The position numbers and the translations under genes were made by a program. From Actinacidiphila paucisporea (lineage in GTDB: Bacteria > Actinomycetota > Actinomycetes > Streptomycetales > Streptomycetaceae), in NCBI RefSeq assembly GCF_900142575.1, contig NZ_FRBI01000013.1:98394-162393 (forward strand): a stretch of DNA of 64,000 nucleotides, read 5' to 3'. Positions 1 to 7,611 of this stretch are shown piece by piece. Each line of letters starts with the position of its first letter. The first letter of the stretch is position 1. The notes under the pieces were generated by a model. The model saw only the letters and a program-made list of their open reading frames with translations, ran no database searches and had not been told where the DNA came from.

Positions 1-244
1 CCGCGATGGCCTCCTGCGCCTGCTTCTTCGTACCGACGAACATGATGGAGCCGCCGTGCGCGACGGTCTCCTTGACGAACTCGTAGGCGCGGTCGATGTA
101 CGACAGCGACTGGAGCAGGTCGATGATGTAGATGCCGTTGCGCTCGGTGAAGATGAAGCGCTTCATCTTCGGGTTCCAGCGGCGGGTCTGGTGCCCGAAG
201 TGGACGCCGCTCTCGAGCAGCTCCCGCATCGTGACGACGGCCAT
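1..244 (-). CDS. rpsB: 30S ribosomal protein S2, N-terminal part
   Basis: The first 81 residues of ribosomal protein S2, a structural protein of the small subunit that bridges the head and body on the solvent side. The start MAVVTMRELLESGVHFGHQT is the classic S2 N-terminus (GVHFGHQTRRWNPKM), followed by the RNGIYIIDL and FVGTKKQA segments. The ATG at 244 is preceded by an AAGGAG-type ribosome binding site. The gene continues past the left edge, so its C-terminus and the tsf gene that usually follows are not visible. Identification is secure; only the extent is partial. Confidence 0.97.
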   Translation of the reverse strand, partial: MAVVTMRELLESGVHFGHQTRRWNPKMKRFIFTERNGIYIIDLLQSLSYIDRAYEFVKETVAHGGSIMFVGTKKQAQEAIA

Positions 245-450
245 GGCCGTACTCCTTGATGTACTCGGTTACCGCGGCCGCCGGACGGCGGTCGCGCCTG
301 ACGCCCCGACGCGCCGTGCCACGAGGGACCGAGGGGCGCGGCCACCGTCCCTGGGAAGGGGGTGGGTGGCGGGGCGTGCGAAGTCGACCCGGTGACCCGG
401 ATCGCCAGAGAAAGTGTACGGGACCGGTGGAGCCACCGGCGACACCCGAG

Positions 451-459
451 TTATCCACA
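451..459 (+). promoter_or_regulatory. Consensus DnaA box (TTATCCACA)
   Basis: A perfect 9-mer TTATCCACA lies in the 265-bp divergent gap between rpsB and the M23-like gene. One isolated box cannot make an origin. It could be a DnaA titration or regulatory site, or chance. The rest of the gap (245-509) should hold the rpsB promoter and leader; no convincing -35/-10 pair is evident. Confidence 0.4.
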
Positions 460-509
460 GGCCGCGACCATGATCATCTTTCAGCGGCGGAATGCGGGAT
501 CGTCATGTC

Positions 510-1067
510 ATGGCATTCACGACGATGTGGTTCACGATGATCGCGGCGCTGCTGGCCGGCGCCGGCGGCCTCCCCTCCGCCGCGCCCGGCGGCGGCACCG
601 GCGGGCGCAGCTGGCCCGTGTCGGGGCAGGGCCCGCGGGGGCGGCCGGTGGTGCTGCGGGCCTTCGAGCCGCCCGCGACGGCGTGGGGGGCCGGGCATCG
701 CGGGGTCGACCTGCGGGCGGGCCCGGGGGCGGCCGTGCGGGCGGCGGCGCCGGGTGAGGTGGTCTTCGCCGGGCAGGTCGGCGGCACGGGCGTGCTGGTG
801 CTGCGGATCGACCCCGCCCTGCGGATCAGCTACGAGCCGGTGCGGGCGACGGTGCCGGTGGGCGCCCGGGTAGCGGCCGGGCAGCGGGTCGGCGTGCTGG
901 ACGGCGGGCTCGCGCACTGCCCGGGAGGCTGCCTGCACTGGGGGCTGCTGCGCTCGGAGGCGGCCGGTGACGTCTACCTGGATCCGCTGTCTCTGCTGCC
1001 CGCGTGGATACGCCGCCCGGGTCCGTCGCGGCTGCTGCCCGTCTACGGCGTCGCGGTGCCGGGGTGA
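510..1067 (+). CDS. M23 peptidase-like secreted protein, probably degenerate
   Basis: A 185-residue protein with a hydrophobic N-terminal segment (about residues 7-24) that looks like a signal peptide, followed by an M23/LytM fold. The first zinc-ligand motif is present (H63 and D67 in HRGVD), and the second is CLHWG, where the first histidine of the usual HxH is a cysteine (C141). LytM enzymes cut peptidoglycan cross-bridges; with a ligand replaced this one may be inactive or regulatory. In-frame starts also exist at 492, 525 and 537; 510 gives a compact signal peptide, but no strong ribosome binding site decides between them. It is convergent with the TetR gene. Confidence 0.8.
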   Translation: MAFTTMWFTMIAALLAGAGGLPSAAPGGGTGGRSWPVSGQGPRGRPVVLRAFEPPATAWGAGHRGVDLRAGPGAAVRAAAPGEVVFAGQVGGTGVLVLRIDPALRISYEPVRATVPVGARVAAGQRVGVLDGGLAHCPGGCLHWGLLRSEAAGDVYLDPLSLLPAWIRRPGPSRLLPVYGVAVPG

Positions 1068-1093
1068 GCCGCCCCCGCGTGCGGGCGGGGCGG
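1068..1093. terminator. GC-rich hairpin between convergent genes
   Basis: Just after the M23-like stop the sequence can fold into a G+C-rich stem (GCCGCCCCCGC against GCGGGCGGGGCGG, loop GT with one bulge). It lies between convergent genes and could end transcription from both sides, though it has no T-tract, as is common in Streptomyces. Confidence 0.5.
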
Positions 1094-1110
1094 TGCGGGA
1101 GGTGCGGGGG

Positions 1111-1692
1111 TCAGCCGGTGACGCCGTGCAGGGCCATGGTTATCGCGGCCCGGGTGATCCGCTCGGGGTCCTCGGCGGCGCCCAGTTCGATCCGGCGGAC
1201 GGCCGCGTCGACGACGCCCTGCAGCAGCATCGCGGTCAGCCGCGGCTCGTCGTGGCCGAGGTCGGACAGGGCCTCGACCACCATGGCCGCCAGCCCGCCG
1301 TGCGCGGCGCGGATCTTCTCCCGGGCGCCGGGGTCGAGCTCGCCGGCGGAGATCGCCGCGACCGCGCGGTGCCTGCGGTCCCCGACCAGCGCCAGCTGGC
1401 TGCGGACATACGCCTCGATGCGGGCCTCGGCGCAGTCCGCGGCCTCCATCGCGGCCTCCACCTCGGCCGCCCAGACCGGGAAGTCGACCGCGCACAGCTC
1501 CTCGACCACGGCGGCCCGGGAGCGGAAGTACTCATAGACCGACGAGCGTGCCAGCCCGGTCCGCTCGGCCAGGGCCGGGAAGGTCAGCGCCTCGGTGCCG
1601 CCTTCGGAGAGGAGGGATCGGGCGGCGTCCAGCAGGGCCCGGCGCTGCATCGTGCGGTGTTCGGCCACCGAGGCCGCTCGAATCCTGGGCAT
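1111..1692 (-). CDS. TetR/AcrR family transcriptional regulator
   Basis: A 193-residue one-component repressor. The N-terminal three-helix DNA-binding domain is clear: helix-turn-helix at about residues 37-57 (FPALAERTGLARSSVYEYF), which matches the TetR signature. The remaining all-helical part is the ligand and dimerisation domain, whose ligand cannot be predicted. It lies 30 bp downstream of whiG on the same strand, so it could be co-transcribed with it. No transporter or enzyme target is adjacent, and the regulon is unknown. The ATG at 1692 gives a normal family length. Confidence 0.9.
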   Translation of the reverse strand: MPRIRAASVAEHRTMQRRALLDAARSLLSEGGTEALTFPALAERTGLARSSVYEYFRSRAAVVEELCAVDFPVWAAEVEAAMEAADCAEARIEAYVRSQLALVGDRRHRAVAAISAGELDPGAREKIRAAHGGLAAMVVEALSDLGHDEPRLTAMLLQGVVDAAVRRIELGAAEDPERITRAAITMALHGVTG

Positions 1693-1722
1693 CCCACCAC
1701 TGTAGACAGTGCGCAGGCGCCC

Positions 1723-2559
1723 TCACCGGCCGACGTCGGCGAGCTTTGCCCGTAGTTGAAGCACCGACTTGGTGTGGATCTGGCTGACCCTGCTCTCGGT
1801 GACGCCCAGCACCTGACCGATCTCGGCCAGCGTCAGGCCCTCGTAGTAATAGAGGGTGACCACGGTCTTCTCGCGCTCCGGCAGGGTGTTGACGGCGCGG
1901 GCGAGCAGCCGGCGCAGCTCGCGGTCCTCGGCGACCTCGACCGGGTTGTCGGCGCCGGTGTCCTCCAGGGTGTCCACCAGGCTGAGCCGGTCGCCGCTGT
2001 CGGCTCCGACGTGCAGCAACTCCTCCAGCGCCACCACGTTGGCCAGCGACAGCGCGCTGAAGACGCCGTGCAGTTCCTCCAGGCCGACGCCCATCTCGGC
2101 GGCCACCTCGGGCTCGCTGGGGGTGCGGCGGAGCTTGGCCTCCAGGGTCGCGTAGGCGCGCTCCACCGCCCTGGCCTTCTGCCGCACCGAGCGCGGGATC
2201 CAGTCCAGCGCCCGCAGTTCGTCGATCATGGCGCCGCGGATCCGGGTGATGGCGTAGGTCTCGAACTTGATCGCCCGGTCCGGGTCGAACTTCTCGATCG
2301 CGTCGATCAGCCCGAACACCCCGGACGACACGAAGTCGGCCTGCTCGACATTGGCCGGAAGTCCCACGCTGACCCGGCCCGCCACGTACTTCACCAGCGG
2401 CGAGTAGTGCAGGATCAACTGCTCGCGCAGCCGCGCGTCCCCCGTGGACTTGTAGGTCCGCCACAGCGCGTCGAGCGACGTGGGGGCGGCGGGCCGAGGG
2501 GTGGCGGGGGCGGTGGTCGCGGCCGTCGCCCGTTCGGACCCGGGGGTGTACTGGGGCAT
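1723..2559 (-). CDS. whiG: RNA polymerase sigma factor WhiG (FliA class)
   Basis: A 278-residue sigma factor that, in Streptomyces, commits aerial hyphae to sporulation and is held back by the anti-sigma factor RsiG with c-di-GMP. Visible are region 2 (LREQLILHYSPLVKYVAGRV and the FGLIDAIEKFDPDRAIKFETYA core), region 3 (RAYATLEAKLRRTPSEPEVA) and the region 4 helix-turn-helix (LTLAEIGQVLGVTESRVSQIH). The start at 2559 (MPQYTPG) matches the family N-terminus and length; the open frame runs further upstream but those residues are unlike WhiG. The 283 bp up to the dprA stop should hold the promoter, and no consensus is obvious there. Confidence 0.97.
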   Translation of the reverse strand: MPQYTPGSERATAATTAPATPRPAAPTSLDALWRTYKSTGDARLREQLILHYSPLVKYVAGRVSVGLPANVEQADFVSSGVFGLIDAIEKFDPDRAIKFETYAITRIRGAMIDELRALDWIPRSVRQKARAVERAYATLEAKLRRTPSEPEVAAEMGVGLEELHGVFSALSLANVVALEELLHVGADSGDRLSLVDTLEDTGADNPVEVAEDRELRRLLARAVNTLPEREKTVVTLYYYEGLTLAEIGQVLGVTESRVSQIHTKSVLQLRAKLADVGR

Positions 2560-2842
2560 GCGTCGTTGTGCGCCGTTCTGCCGTGACGTGGACGGGAAAT
2601 CGAGCCTCCGAGAGCGTAGCGTGACCATAGTGTCGCTTATTGCTACATCATCCGTATGGGACATGCGCAGATACGTTCCTCTACGGGTGCGTGGGCGCCG
2701 GGCCGGCTCACGGGGTCCGGCGCGGGGGCCGCCGAACGTCCGCATCCGGCCATCATGGTGCGCGGCCGGGGCCCGAAGTGCGCGCCCCGCGATCACCGCA
2801 GGTCGCGGGCTTCCGCTGTCACCTGATGGTGTACCGGTCACG

Positions 2843-4270
2843 TCAACCGGGGTGCCGTGCACGGTCATCCCGTGCGGTACGGACCAATTGCCACCTCCCG
2901 TCCTGCCGTTCGACGAAGCCGAGCGCCTGCAATTCGTAGAGCCTGCTCAGCGTGTCGTCGCAGGTGGTCCCGGCGGCGTCGGCGATCCGCCGCTCGTCCG
3001 CGGCGCCCCGGCCGGGCATCGCTTCCAGCACCTGGGCCGCCGCCGGGCTGAGCAGGTCGCGGGGCAGCACCGGGCCGCGCCGCAGCGGTGCGAGGTCGGC
3101 GCCGATCTCGCCGACCAGCTCCACGACCTCGGCCGCGTCGGTCACCACCGCCGCACCCCCGCGCAGCAGTTCGTGCACCCCTTCCGACAGCCCGCTGGTG
3201 CACGGCCCCGGCACCCCCATGGTCACCCGGCCCATCGCCGCCGCCCGGCGGGCGGTGATCAGCGAGCCGCTCCGGTAGCGCGCCTCCACCACCACCGTGC
3301 CGCGGGTCAGGGCGGCGATGACCCGGTTGCGCAGCACGAAGCGGCTTCTGGTCGGGTGGTCGCCGGGTGGCAACTCGCCGACCAGCAGCCCGCGCTCGGC
3401 GATCTGCCCGATCAGCTGGGCGTTGCCCGGCGGATACGGCACGTCCACCCCGCACGCCACCACCCCGACGGTCGCGCCGCCCGCCGCCAGGGCGCTGCGG
3501 TGCACCACGCCGTCCACCCCGTAGGCGGCACCGGAGACCACTACCCAGCCCGCCCCGGCCAGCCCCGCGCCGAGCCCGGCCGCCATGTGGGCGCCGTAGT
3601 CCGTGCAGGCCCTGGCGCCGACCACCGCGACCGACCGCAGCGCCCACAGCCGCAGCGACGGCCGCCCCCGCACCCACAGCCCGATGGGGCGCTGCGGCCC
3701 CAGGTCGTCGAGCTGCCCCGGCCAGTCGCCGTCCCCCGGGCAGACGAAGCGCGCCCCCGCCCGGTGGGCCGCGGCCAGGTCGGCCACCGGGTCCGCACGG
3801 GCGGCCCGCCGTTCATAGGACGCCGTCCGCCGCGGACTGGCCCCCGGCAGCGGCCGCCCACCGCGTGCGGCCCGCAACGCCTCCTGCACCCCGAGGTCCC
3901 GCACCGCGCGCCCCATCACCTCGTCCCCCGGTTCGGCGATTCGCGTCAGCGCCGCCCTGCCCAGCCGCTCCTCCCACCCGATCCACTCCCCCAGCCCTTG
4001 GGCGGCCTCCCCGCCCTCTCCTCCACTCCCGTAGAACCGCCGTAGCACTTCCGCCCGGCCGCCCGCGTCGGGCCCCGGCCCCGACTCCGCCGGCCAATCG
4101 CCACGTCCCCCGCCTGCCAGGCCGCCCAGGTCCGGCGCCGGCCCTGCCGACCAACCCCCGCGACCTCCACCCGCAGGCCCGCCCGGGCCAGGTCCCAGGT
4201 CCGCCTCCGCCGGCCAACCACCGCGCCCTCCCCCCGTCAGGACGTCGGGGTCCGGCGCCGGCCCCGGCAT
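2843..4270 (-). CDS. dprA: DNA-processing protein DprA with repetitive N-terminal extension
   Basis: A 475-residue DprA/Smf homologue, which binds single-stranded DNA and loads RecA during uptake of DNA. The Rossmann-like core is clear from about residue 98: SVAVVGARACTDYGAHMA, VVSGAAYGVDGVVHRSAL, ACGVDVPYPPGNAQL and RFVLRNRVIAALTRGTVVVEA. A winged-helix domain closes the protein. The first ~97 residues are G/P-rich with three near-repeats of GGGRGxWxA, which the family normally lacks. The ATG at 4270 overlaps the comM stop as TGATG, supporting coupled translation and this long start; a later start near residue 98 would give the usual length. Confidence 0.92.
   Translation of the reverse strand: MPGPAPDPDVLTGGGRGGWPAEADLGPGPGGPAGGGRGGWSAGPAPDLGGLAGGGRGDWPAESGPGPDAGGRAEVLRRFYGSGGEGGEAAQGLGEWIGWEERLGRAALTRIAEPGDEVMGRAVRDLGVQEALRAARGGRPLPGASPRRTASYERRAARADPVADLAAAHRAGARFVCPGDGDWPGQLDDLGPQRPIGLWVRGRPSLRLWALRSVAVVGARACTDYGAHMAAGLGAGLAGAGWVVVSGAAYGVDGVVHRSALAAGGATVGVVACGVDVPYPPGNAQLIGQIAERGLLVGELPPGDHPTRSRFVLRNRVIAALTRGTVVVEARYRSGSLITARRAAAMGRVTMGVPGPCTSGLSEGVHELLRGGAAVVTDAAEVVELVGEIGADLAPLRRGPVLPRDLLSPAAAQVLEAMPGRGAADERRIADAAGTTCDDTLSRLYELQALGFVERQDGRWQLVRTARDDRARHPG
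4085..4235 (-). repeat. In-frame tandem repeat in the dprA N-terminus
   Basis: Three degenerate copies of about 60 bp encode GGGRGGWP, GGGRGGWS and GGGRGDWP at residues 13-20, 34-41 and 53-60 of DprA, separated by proline/aspartate-rich spacers such as GPAPD. Spacing is 19-21 codons, so expansion or loss keeps frame. Confidence 0.7.
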
Positions 4271-5922
4271 CACAGGCTCACTGCCCGGGCCGGGCCGCGG
4301 CTGACGCCGGTGCGCAGCTGGAGTGCCGCTCTGACGTCGTCGGCGTCCGGGCGGGGGCGTCCCGCCAGGTCGGCGAGGGTCCAGGCGACGCGCAGCACCC
4401 GGTCGAGGCCGCGGGCGGTGAGCAGGCCGCGCTCCATGTCCCGCTCGGCCGGGTGCATCGCGCCGGCGGCGACCGGCCAGCGGGTGCGCAGCTCGTGGCC
4501 GGGGATGTCGCCGTTGGCCCGCCACGGGGTGCCGGCGTAGCGCACGGCGGCCCGCTCCCTGGCCTCCCGCACCCGGGCGGCGACCACCGCCGTCCTCTCC
4601 GCCGGGCCGCGGCCGATCAGCTCGGAGCGGCTGACCGCCTCGACCTCCACCCGCAGGTCGACCCGGTCGAGCAGCGGTCCCGACAGCCTGGCCTGATAGC
4701 GGCGCACCGCTGTCGGTGAGCACTCGCAGCCCGCGCCCAGCAGCGAATGGCGCCCACAGGGGCAGGGATTCGCGGCCAGCACCAGCATGAAGCGGGCCGG
4801 CAGCCGCATCACGCCGGCCGAGCGGGCCACCACCACATGCCCGGACTCCAGCGGCTGCCGCAGCGCTTCGAGCGCTTTTACGGTGAATTCCGGCGCTTCG
4901 TCCAAGAAGAGCACCCCGCGGTGGGCGAGCGACACCGCTCCCGGCCTGGGCAGGCCGCTGCCGCCGCCGACCAGGGACGGCATCGTGGCCGAGTGGTGCG
5001 GCGCGCAGAAGGGCGGTGCGTCCACCAGCGGGCGGCCCGCCGGGAGGATGCCGGCCACCGAGTGGACCGCGGTGACCTCAAGGGACTCCTGCCGGGTCAG
5101 CGGCGGCAGGATGCCGGGCAGCCGCTCGGCCAGCATGGTCTTGCCCGCCCCGGGCGGGCCCTTGAGGTAGAGGTGGTGGGCGCCGGCCGCGGCGACCTCC
5201 AGGGCGAGCCGGGCGGCGGACTGCCCCGCCACGTCGGCCAGGTCGGGGCCGGTGACCCGGCAGCCCTCACGGCCGGGACCGGACGAGCCGCCGCCCAGGC
5301 TGGTGGCCAGGCCCGAGCCCATCCCGCCGCTGGGCACCGTCAGCCCGGCCAGCATCGAATCGGGCCGGCCGTCCCCGTACGGGCCCTCGTCCTCCTCCTC
5401 GGGGATTGGCTCGTCGTTGAGCACCGCCACCAGCTGGCGCAGGCTGCGGACCCCGAGGACCGCGACATCCGGCACCAGCGACGCCTCCGCCGTCGTGCGC
5501 TCGGGGACCACCACATGGCGATATCCGGCGTCGGCCGCCGCCAGCACCGCGGGGAGCACGCCTCGCACCGGGCGGACCCGGCCGTCGAGGCCCAGCTCGC
5601 CGATCATCATCAGGTCGGCGATGGACTTGGGGTCGATCCGCTCGTTGGCGGCGAGCAGCGCGCACGCCACGGCCAGGTCGAATCCCGAGCCGCCCTTGGG
5701 AACGGACGCCGGGCTCAGGCCGACGGTCAGCTTCTTCTGCGGCCAGATCTCACCGCTGTTCACGATCGCGGCGCGCACCCGGTCCCGGCTCTCGACCAGG
5801 CTCTTGTCGGGCAGGCCGACCAGCGTGAAGGCGGCGAGGCCCGGCTCCAGATCGGCCTGGACCTCCACGACCACGCCCTCGACGCCGATCAGCGCGACCG
5901 AGCACGTACGGGCGAAGCCCAT
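4270..5922 (-). CDS. comM: YifB/ComM family Mg-chelatase-like AAA+ ATPase
   Basis: A 550-residue protein of the ComM family. ComM of Vibrio is a hexameric helicase that promotes branch migration during transformation. The N-terminal Lon-protease-like substrate domain (GVEGVVVEVQADLEPGLAAFTLVGLPD) is followed by the Mg-chelatase AAA+ module with Walker A (GPPGAGKTMLAERLP), Walker B (GVLFLDEAPEF) and sensor region (LVLAANPCPCG), and a C-terminal lid domain. Start 5922 overlaps the yraN stop (TGATG), and its own stop overlaps the dprA start. The grouping with dprA and yraN is conserved and points to DNA uptake or recombination, although Streptomyces is not known for natural competence. Confidence 0.96.
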   Translation of the reverse strand: MGFARTCSVALIGVEGVVVEVQADLEPGLAAFTLVGLPDKSLVESRDRVRAAIVNSGEIWPQKKLTVGLSPASVPKGGSGFDLAVACALLAANERIDPKSIADLMMIGELGLDGRVRPVRGVLPAVLAAADAGYRHVVVPERTTAEASLVPDVAVLGVRSLRQLVAVLNDEPIPEEEDEGPYGDGRPDSMLAGLTVPSGGMGSGLATSLGGGSSGPGREGCRVTGPDLADVAGQSAARLALEVAAAGAHHLYLKGPPGAGKTMLAERLPGILPPLTRQESLEVTAVHSVAGILPAGRPLVDAPPFCAPHHSATMPSLVGGGSGLPRPGAVSLAHRGVLFLDEAPEFTVKALEALRQPLESGHVVVARSAGVMRLPARFMLVLAANPCPCGRHSLLGAGCECSPTAVRRYQARLSGPLLDRVDLRVEVEAVSRSELIGRGPAERTAVVAARVREARERAAVRYAGTPWRANGDIPGHELRTRWPVAAGAMHPAERDMERGLLTARGLDRVLRVAWTLADLAGRPRPDADDVRAALQLRTGVSRGPARAVSL

Positions 5923-6284
5923 CACGCCACCCCCCGCACGTGCTCGACCGCGGGGGCACCGCGGTCGGGGAGGATCACGCCGACCAGGTCGATCCGCACC
6001 CCGCCCGGTGGCGCCCCGCCGTGCTCGGCGGTCCATCGCTCGGCCAGTGACCGCAGCCGGTCCAGCTTCGCCGGGGACAGCGCCGCCATCGGGTGCTGGA
6101 AGGGCCCGGCCCGCCGGGTCTTGACCTCGCAGACCACCAGGGCGTCACCCTCGGTCGCGACAATGTCGATCTCACCGCGGCGGCCGTGCCGCCAGTTCCG
6201 ACCCAGCACCTTCAAGCCCGCGGCCTGCAGGGCGCGGACCGCGACCTCCTCGCCGTACCGCCCCAGCGCACCTCGTGCGTTCAT
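5922..6284 (-). CDS. yraN: YraN family (UPF0102) nuclease-fold protein
   Basis: A 120-residue protein with a restriction-endonuclease-like fold. The signature RRGEIDIVATEGDALVVCEVKTR carries the E-x-D...E-x-K catalytic pattern of Holliday-junction-resolvase-like nucleases, preceded by GRYGEEVAVRAL. Its biochemical role is poorly defined. The ATG at 6284 is chosen because GGAGG sits 7 nt upstream; an in-frame start at 6302 lies upstream of that site. It is the first gene of the yraN-comM-dprA run, overlapping comM as TGATG. Confidence 0.93.
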   Translation of the reverse strand: MNARGALGRYGEEVAVRALQAAGLKVLGRNWRHGRRGEIDIVATEGDALVVCEVKTRRAGPFQHPMAALSPAKLDRLRSLAERWTAEHGGAPPGGVRIDLVGVILPDRGAPAVEHVRGVA

Positions 6285-6350
6285 ACGTACCACCTCCGTC
6301 ACTGACTGTGACAGAGATGAGCCGACCCAAGATGATCTTGCTCGTCGCCC

Positions 6351-6359
6351 TGTGGATAA
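6351..6359 (-). promoter_or_regulatory. Consensus DnaA box (inverse, TGTGGATAA)
   Basis: A second perfect TTATCCACA 9-mer, here on the minus strand, in the 144-bp gap upstream of yraN. It is isolated and its function is unproven. Confidence 0.35.
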
Positions 6360-6428
6360 CTTTCCGAACCCCCGGAACCCCCGTACGAAACCGCCGCCCG
6401 GAATCCGCCAGGCCCGGCTCTCAGGGCC

Positions 6429-6755
6429 TCAGCTGTTGAAGCCCGAGTCGTCCGACGGCAGATCGAGGTCCGCCTTGTTCAGCTCCTCGATATTCACGTC
6501 CTTGAACGTGAGCACCCGCACCTGCTTCACGAAGCGGGCCGGCCTGTACATGTCCCAGACCCACGCATCGGCCATCGAGACCTCGAAGAACACCTCGCCC
6601 TGCACCGACTGGACCTGCATCTCGTAGTCATTGGTGAGGTAGAAGCGCCGCTCGGTCTCGATCACGTACTTGAACAGGCCGACGACGTCGCGGTACTCCC
6701 TGTAGAGCTTCAGCTCCATCTCGGTCTCGTACTTTTCGAGGTCCTCGGCGCTCAT
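6429..6755 (-). CDS. DUF2469 domain-containing protein
   Basis: A 108-residue acidic protein, nearly invariant across actinobacteria, starting MSAEDLEKYETEMELKLYREYRD with conserved aromatic segments (FKYVIETERRFYLTND, DAWVWDMYRPARF). Its function is unknown to me. AAGGGGA upstream supports the ATG at 6755; the longer frame from 6788 lacks one. It lies between the signal-peptidase cluster and yraN in the same orientation, a placement conserved in Streptomyces. No membrane segment or catalytic motif is visible. Confidence 0.92.
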   Translation of the reverse strand: MSAEDLEKYETEMELKLYREYRDVVGLFKYVIETERRFYLTNDYEMQVQSVQGEVFFEVSMADAWVWDMYRPARFVKQVRVLTFKDVNIEELNKADLDLPSDDSGFNS

Positions 6756-6804
6756 CGTGTGTTCCCCTTCAGCCGTGCGTGCCCCCATTGTGCGTCACAC
6801 GGTC

Positions 6805-7578
6805 TCACGACCGCGCGGAACTTCTCCGCACCAGTTTGGCCACCGGGTCGTAGGCGGCCCCGCCCACGATCAGCACGGCTCCGGCGATGACCGCGATCGT
6901 CAGCGGGCCGAGCGGCCCACGCCCGGGCGATCCGCCGGGGACGGCATCGAAGGCGGAAGTGCGGGTCAGCAGGCCCATCCGGGACGAGGGCCAGGCGATA
7001 CCGTCCACCCGGGCGCGGACGTCGTCGGCCGGGACCGAGCCGCCCTCGGCGTCCGCCAGGTGGATACGCGAGTCCTCGGAGACCGCGCGGTTGTCGCCGA
7101 GCAGGAATATCTTGCCGGCCGGGACCCGGGTGCTGAACGGCTCGAAGGAGGCCGGGCCGCCGCCCTTGAGGTACGTCTCGTCGATCGGCTTGCCGTTCAC
7201 CGTGAGCCGGCCCTTGGCGTCGCAGCAGGCGATGACGTCGCCGCCGACGCCGACGACCCGCTTGACCAGCGGCTGGTCGCCCCACAGCTTGTCCTTGAAG
7301 ACCACCACGTCACCGCGGTGCACCTCGGAGCCCGAAACCTTCTGGGCCAGCAGCCGGTCGCCGGGCTGCACGGTGGGCACCATGGAGTTGGTCGGCACCG
7401 TGTAGGGGCGGTAGACCAGGGCGGCCCATGCGGCACCGCCCAGGAAGAGGACGCAGCCCAGTGCGATGACCACGCCGGACAGCCGGTGGCCGAACCCGCC
7501 TCTGCCACCGGCCGCGCCGCGTCGTACGGTGCCGCTGTTCCCTGTGGTGCCGGTCGTCGCACGGCTGCTGCTGGTCAT
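6805..7578 (-). CDS. sipZ: Type I signal peptidase SipZ
   Basis: A 257-residue membrane serine protease that removes signal peptides from exported proteins. An N-terminal membrane helix (about 34-55) is followed by the catalytic serine S65 in the box VPTNSMVPT and the general base K106 in LVKRVVGVGGD. The conserved GDNRAVSEDSR box is present, and a C-terminal helix (GPLTIAVIAGAVLIVGGAAY) gives two-membrane-span topology. It starts 33 bp after sipY. The cluster order equals that of the four S. lividans sip genes, on which the name rests; SipZ is the last and most divergent here. Confidence 0.93.
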   Translation of the reverse strand: MTSSSRATTGTTGNSGTVRRGAAGGRGGFGHRLSGVVIALGCVLFLGGAAWAALVYRPYTVPTNSMVPTVQPGDRLLAQKVSGSEVHRGDVVVFKDKLWGDQPLVKRVVGVGGDVIACCDAKGRLTVNGKPIDETYLKGGGPASFEPFSTRVPAGKIFLLGDNRAVSEDSRIHLADAEGGSVPADDVRARVDGIAWPSSRMGLLTRTSAFDAVPGGSPGRGPLGPLTIAVIAGAVLIVGGAAYDPVAKLVRRSSARS

Positions 7579-7611
7579 GAACCGGAACCCTACCGGGCGG
7601 TACGCCCCAGG

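Noticed and set aside
4747..6627. 626-residue open frame on the plus strand
   Set aside because: It is antisense to comM and yraN, which have complete recognisable domains. Its sequence is His/Arg/Gln-rich with no family features.
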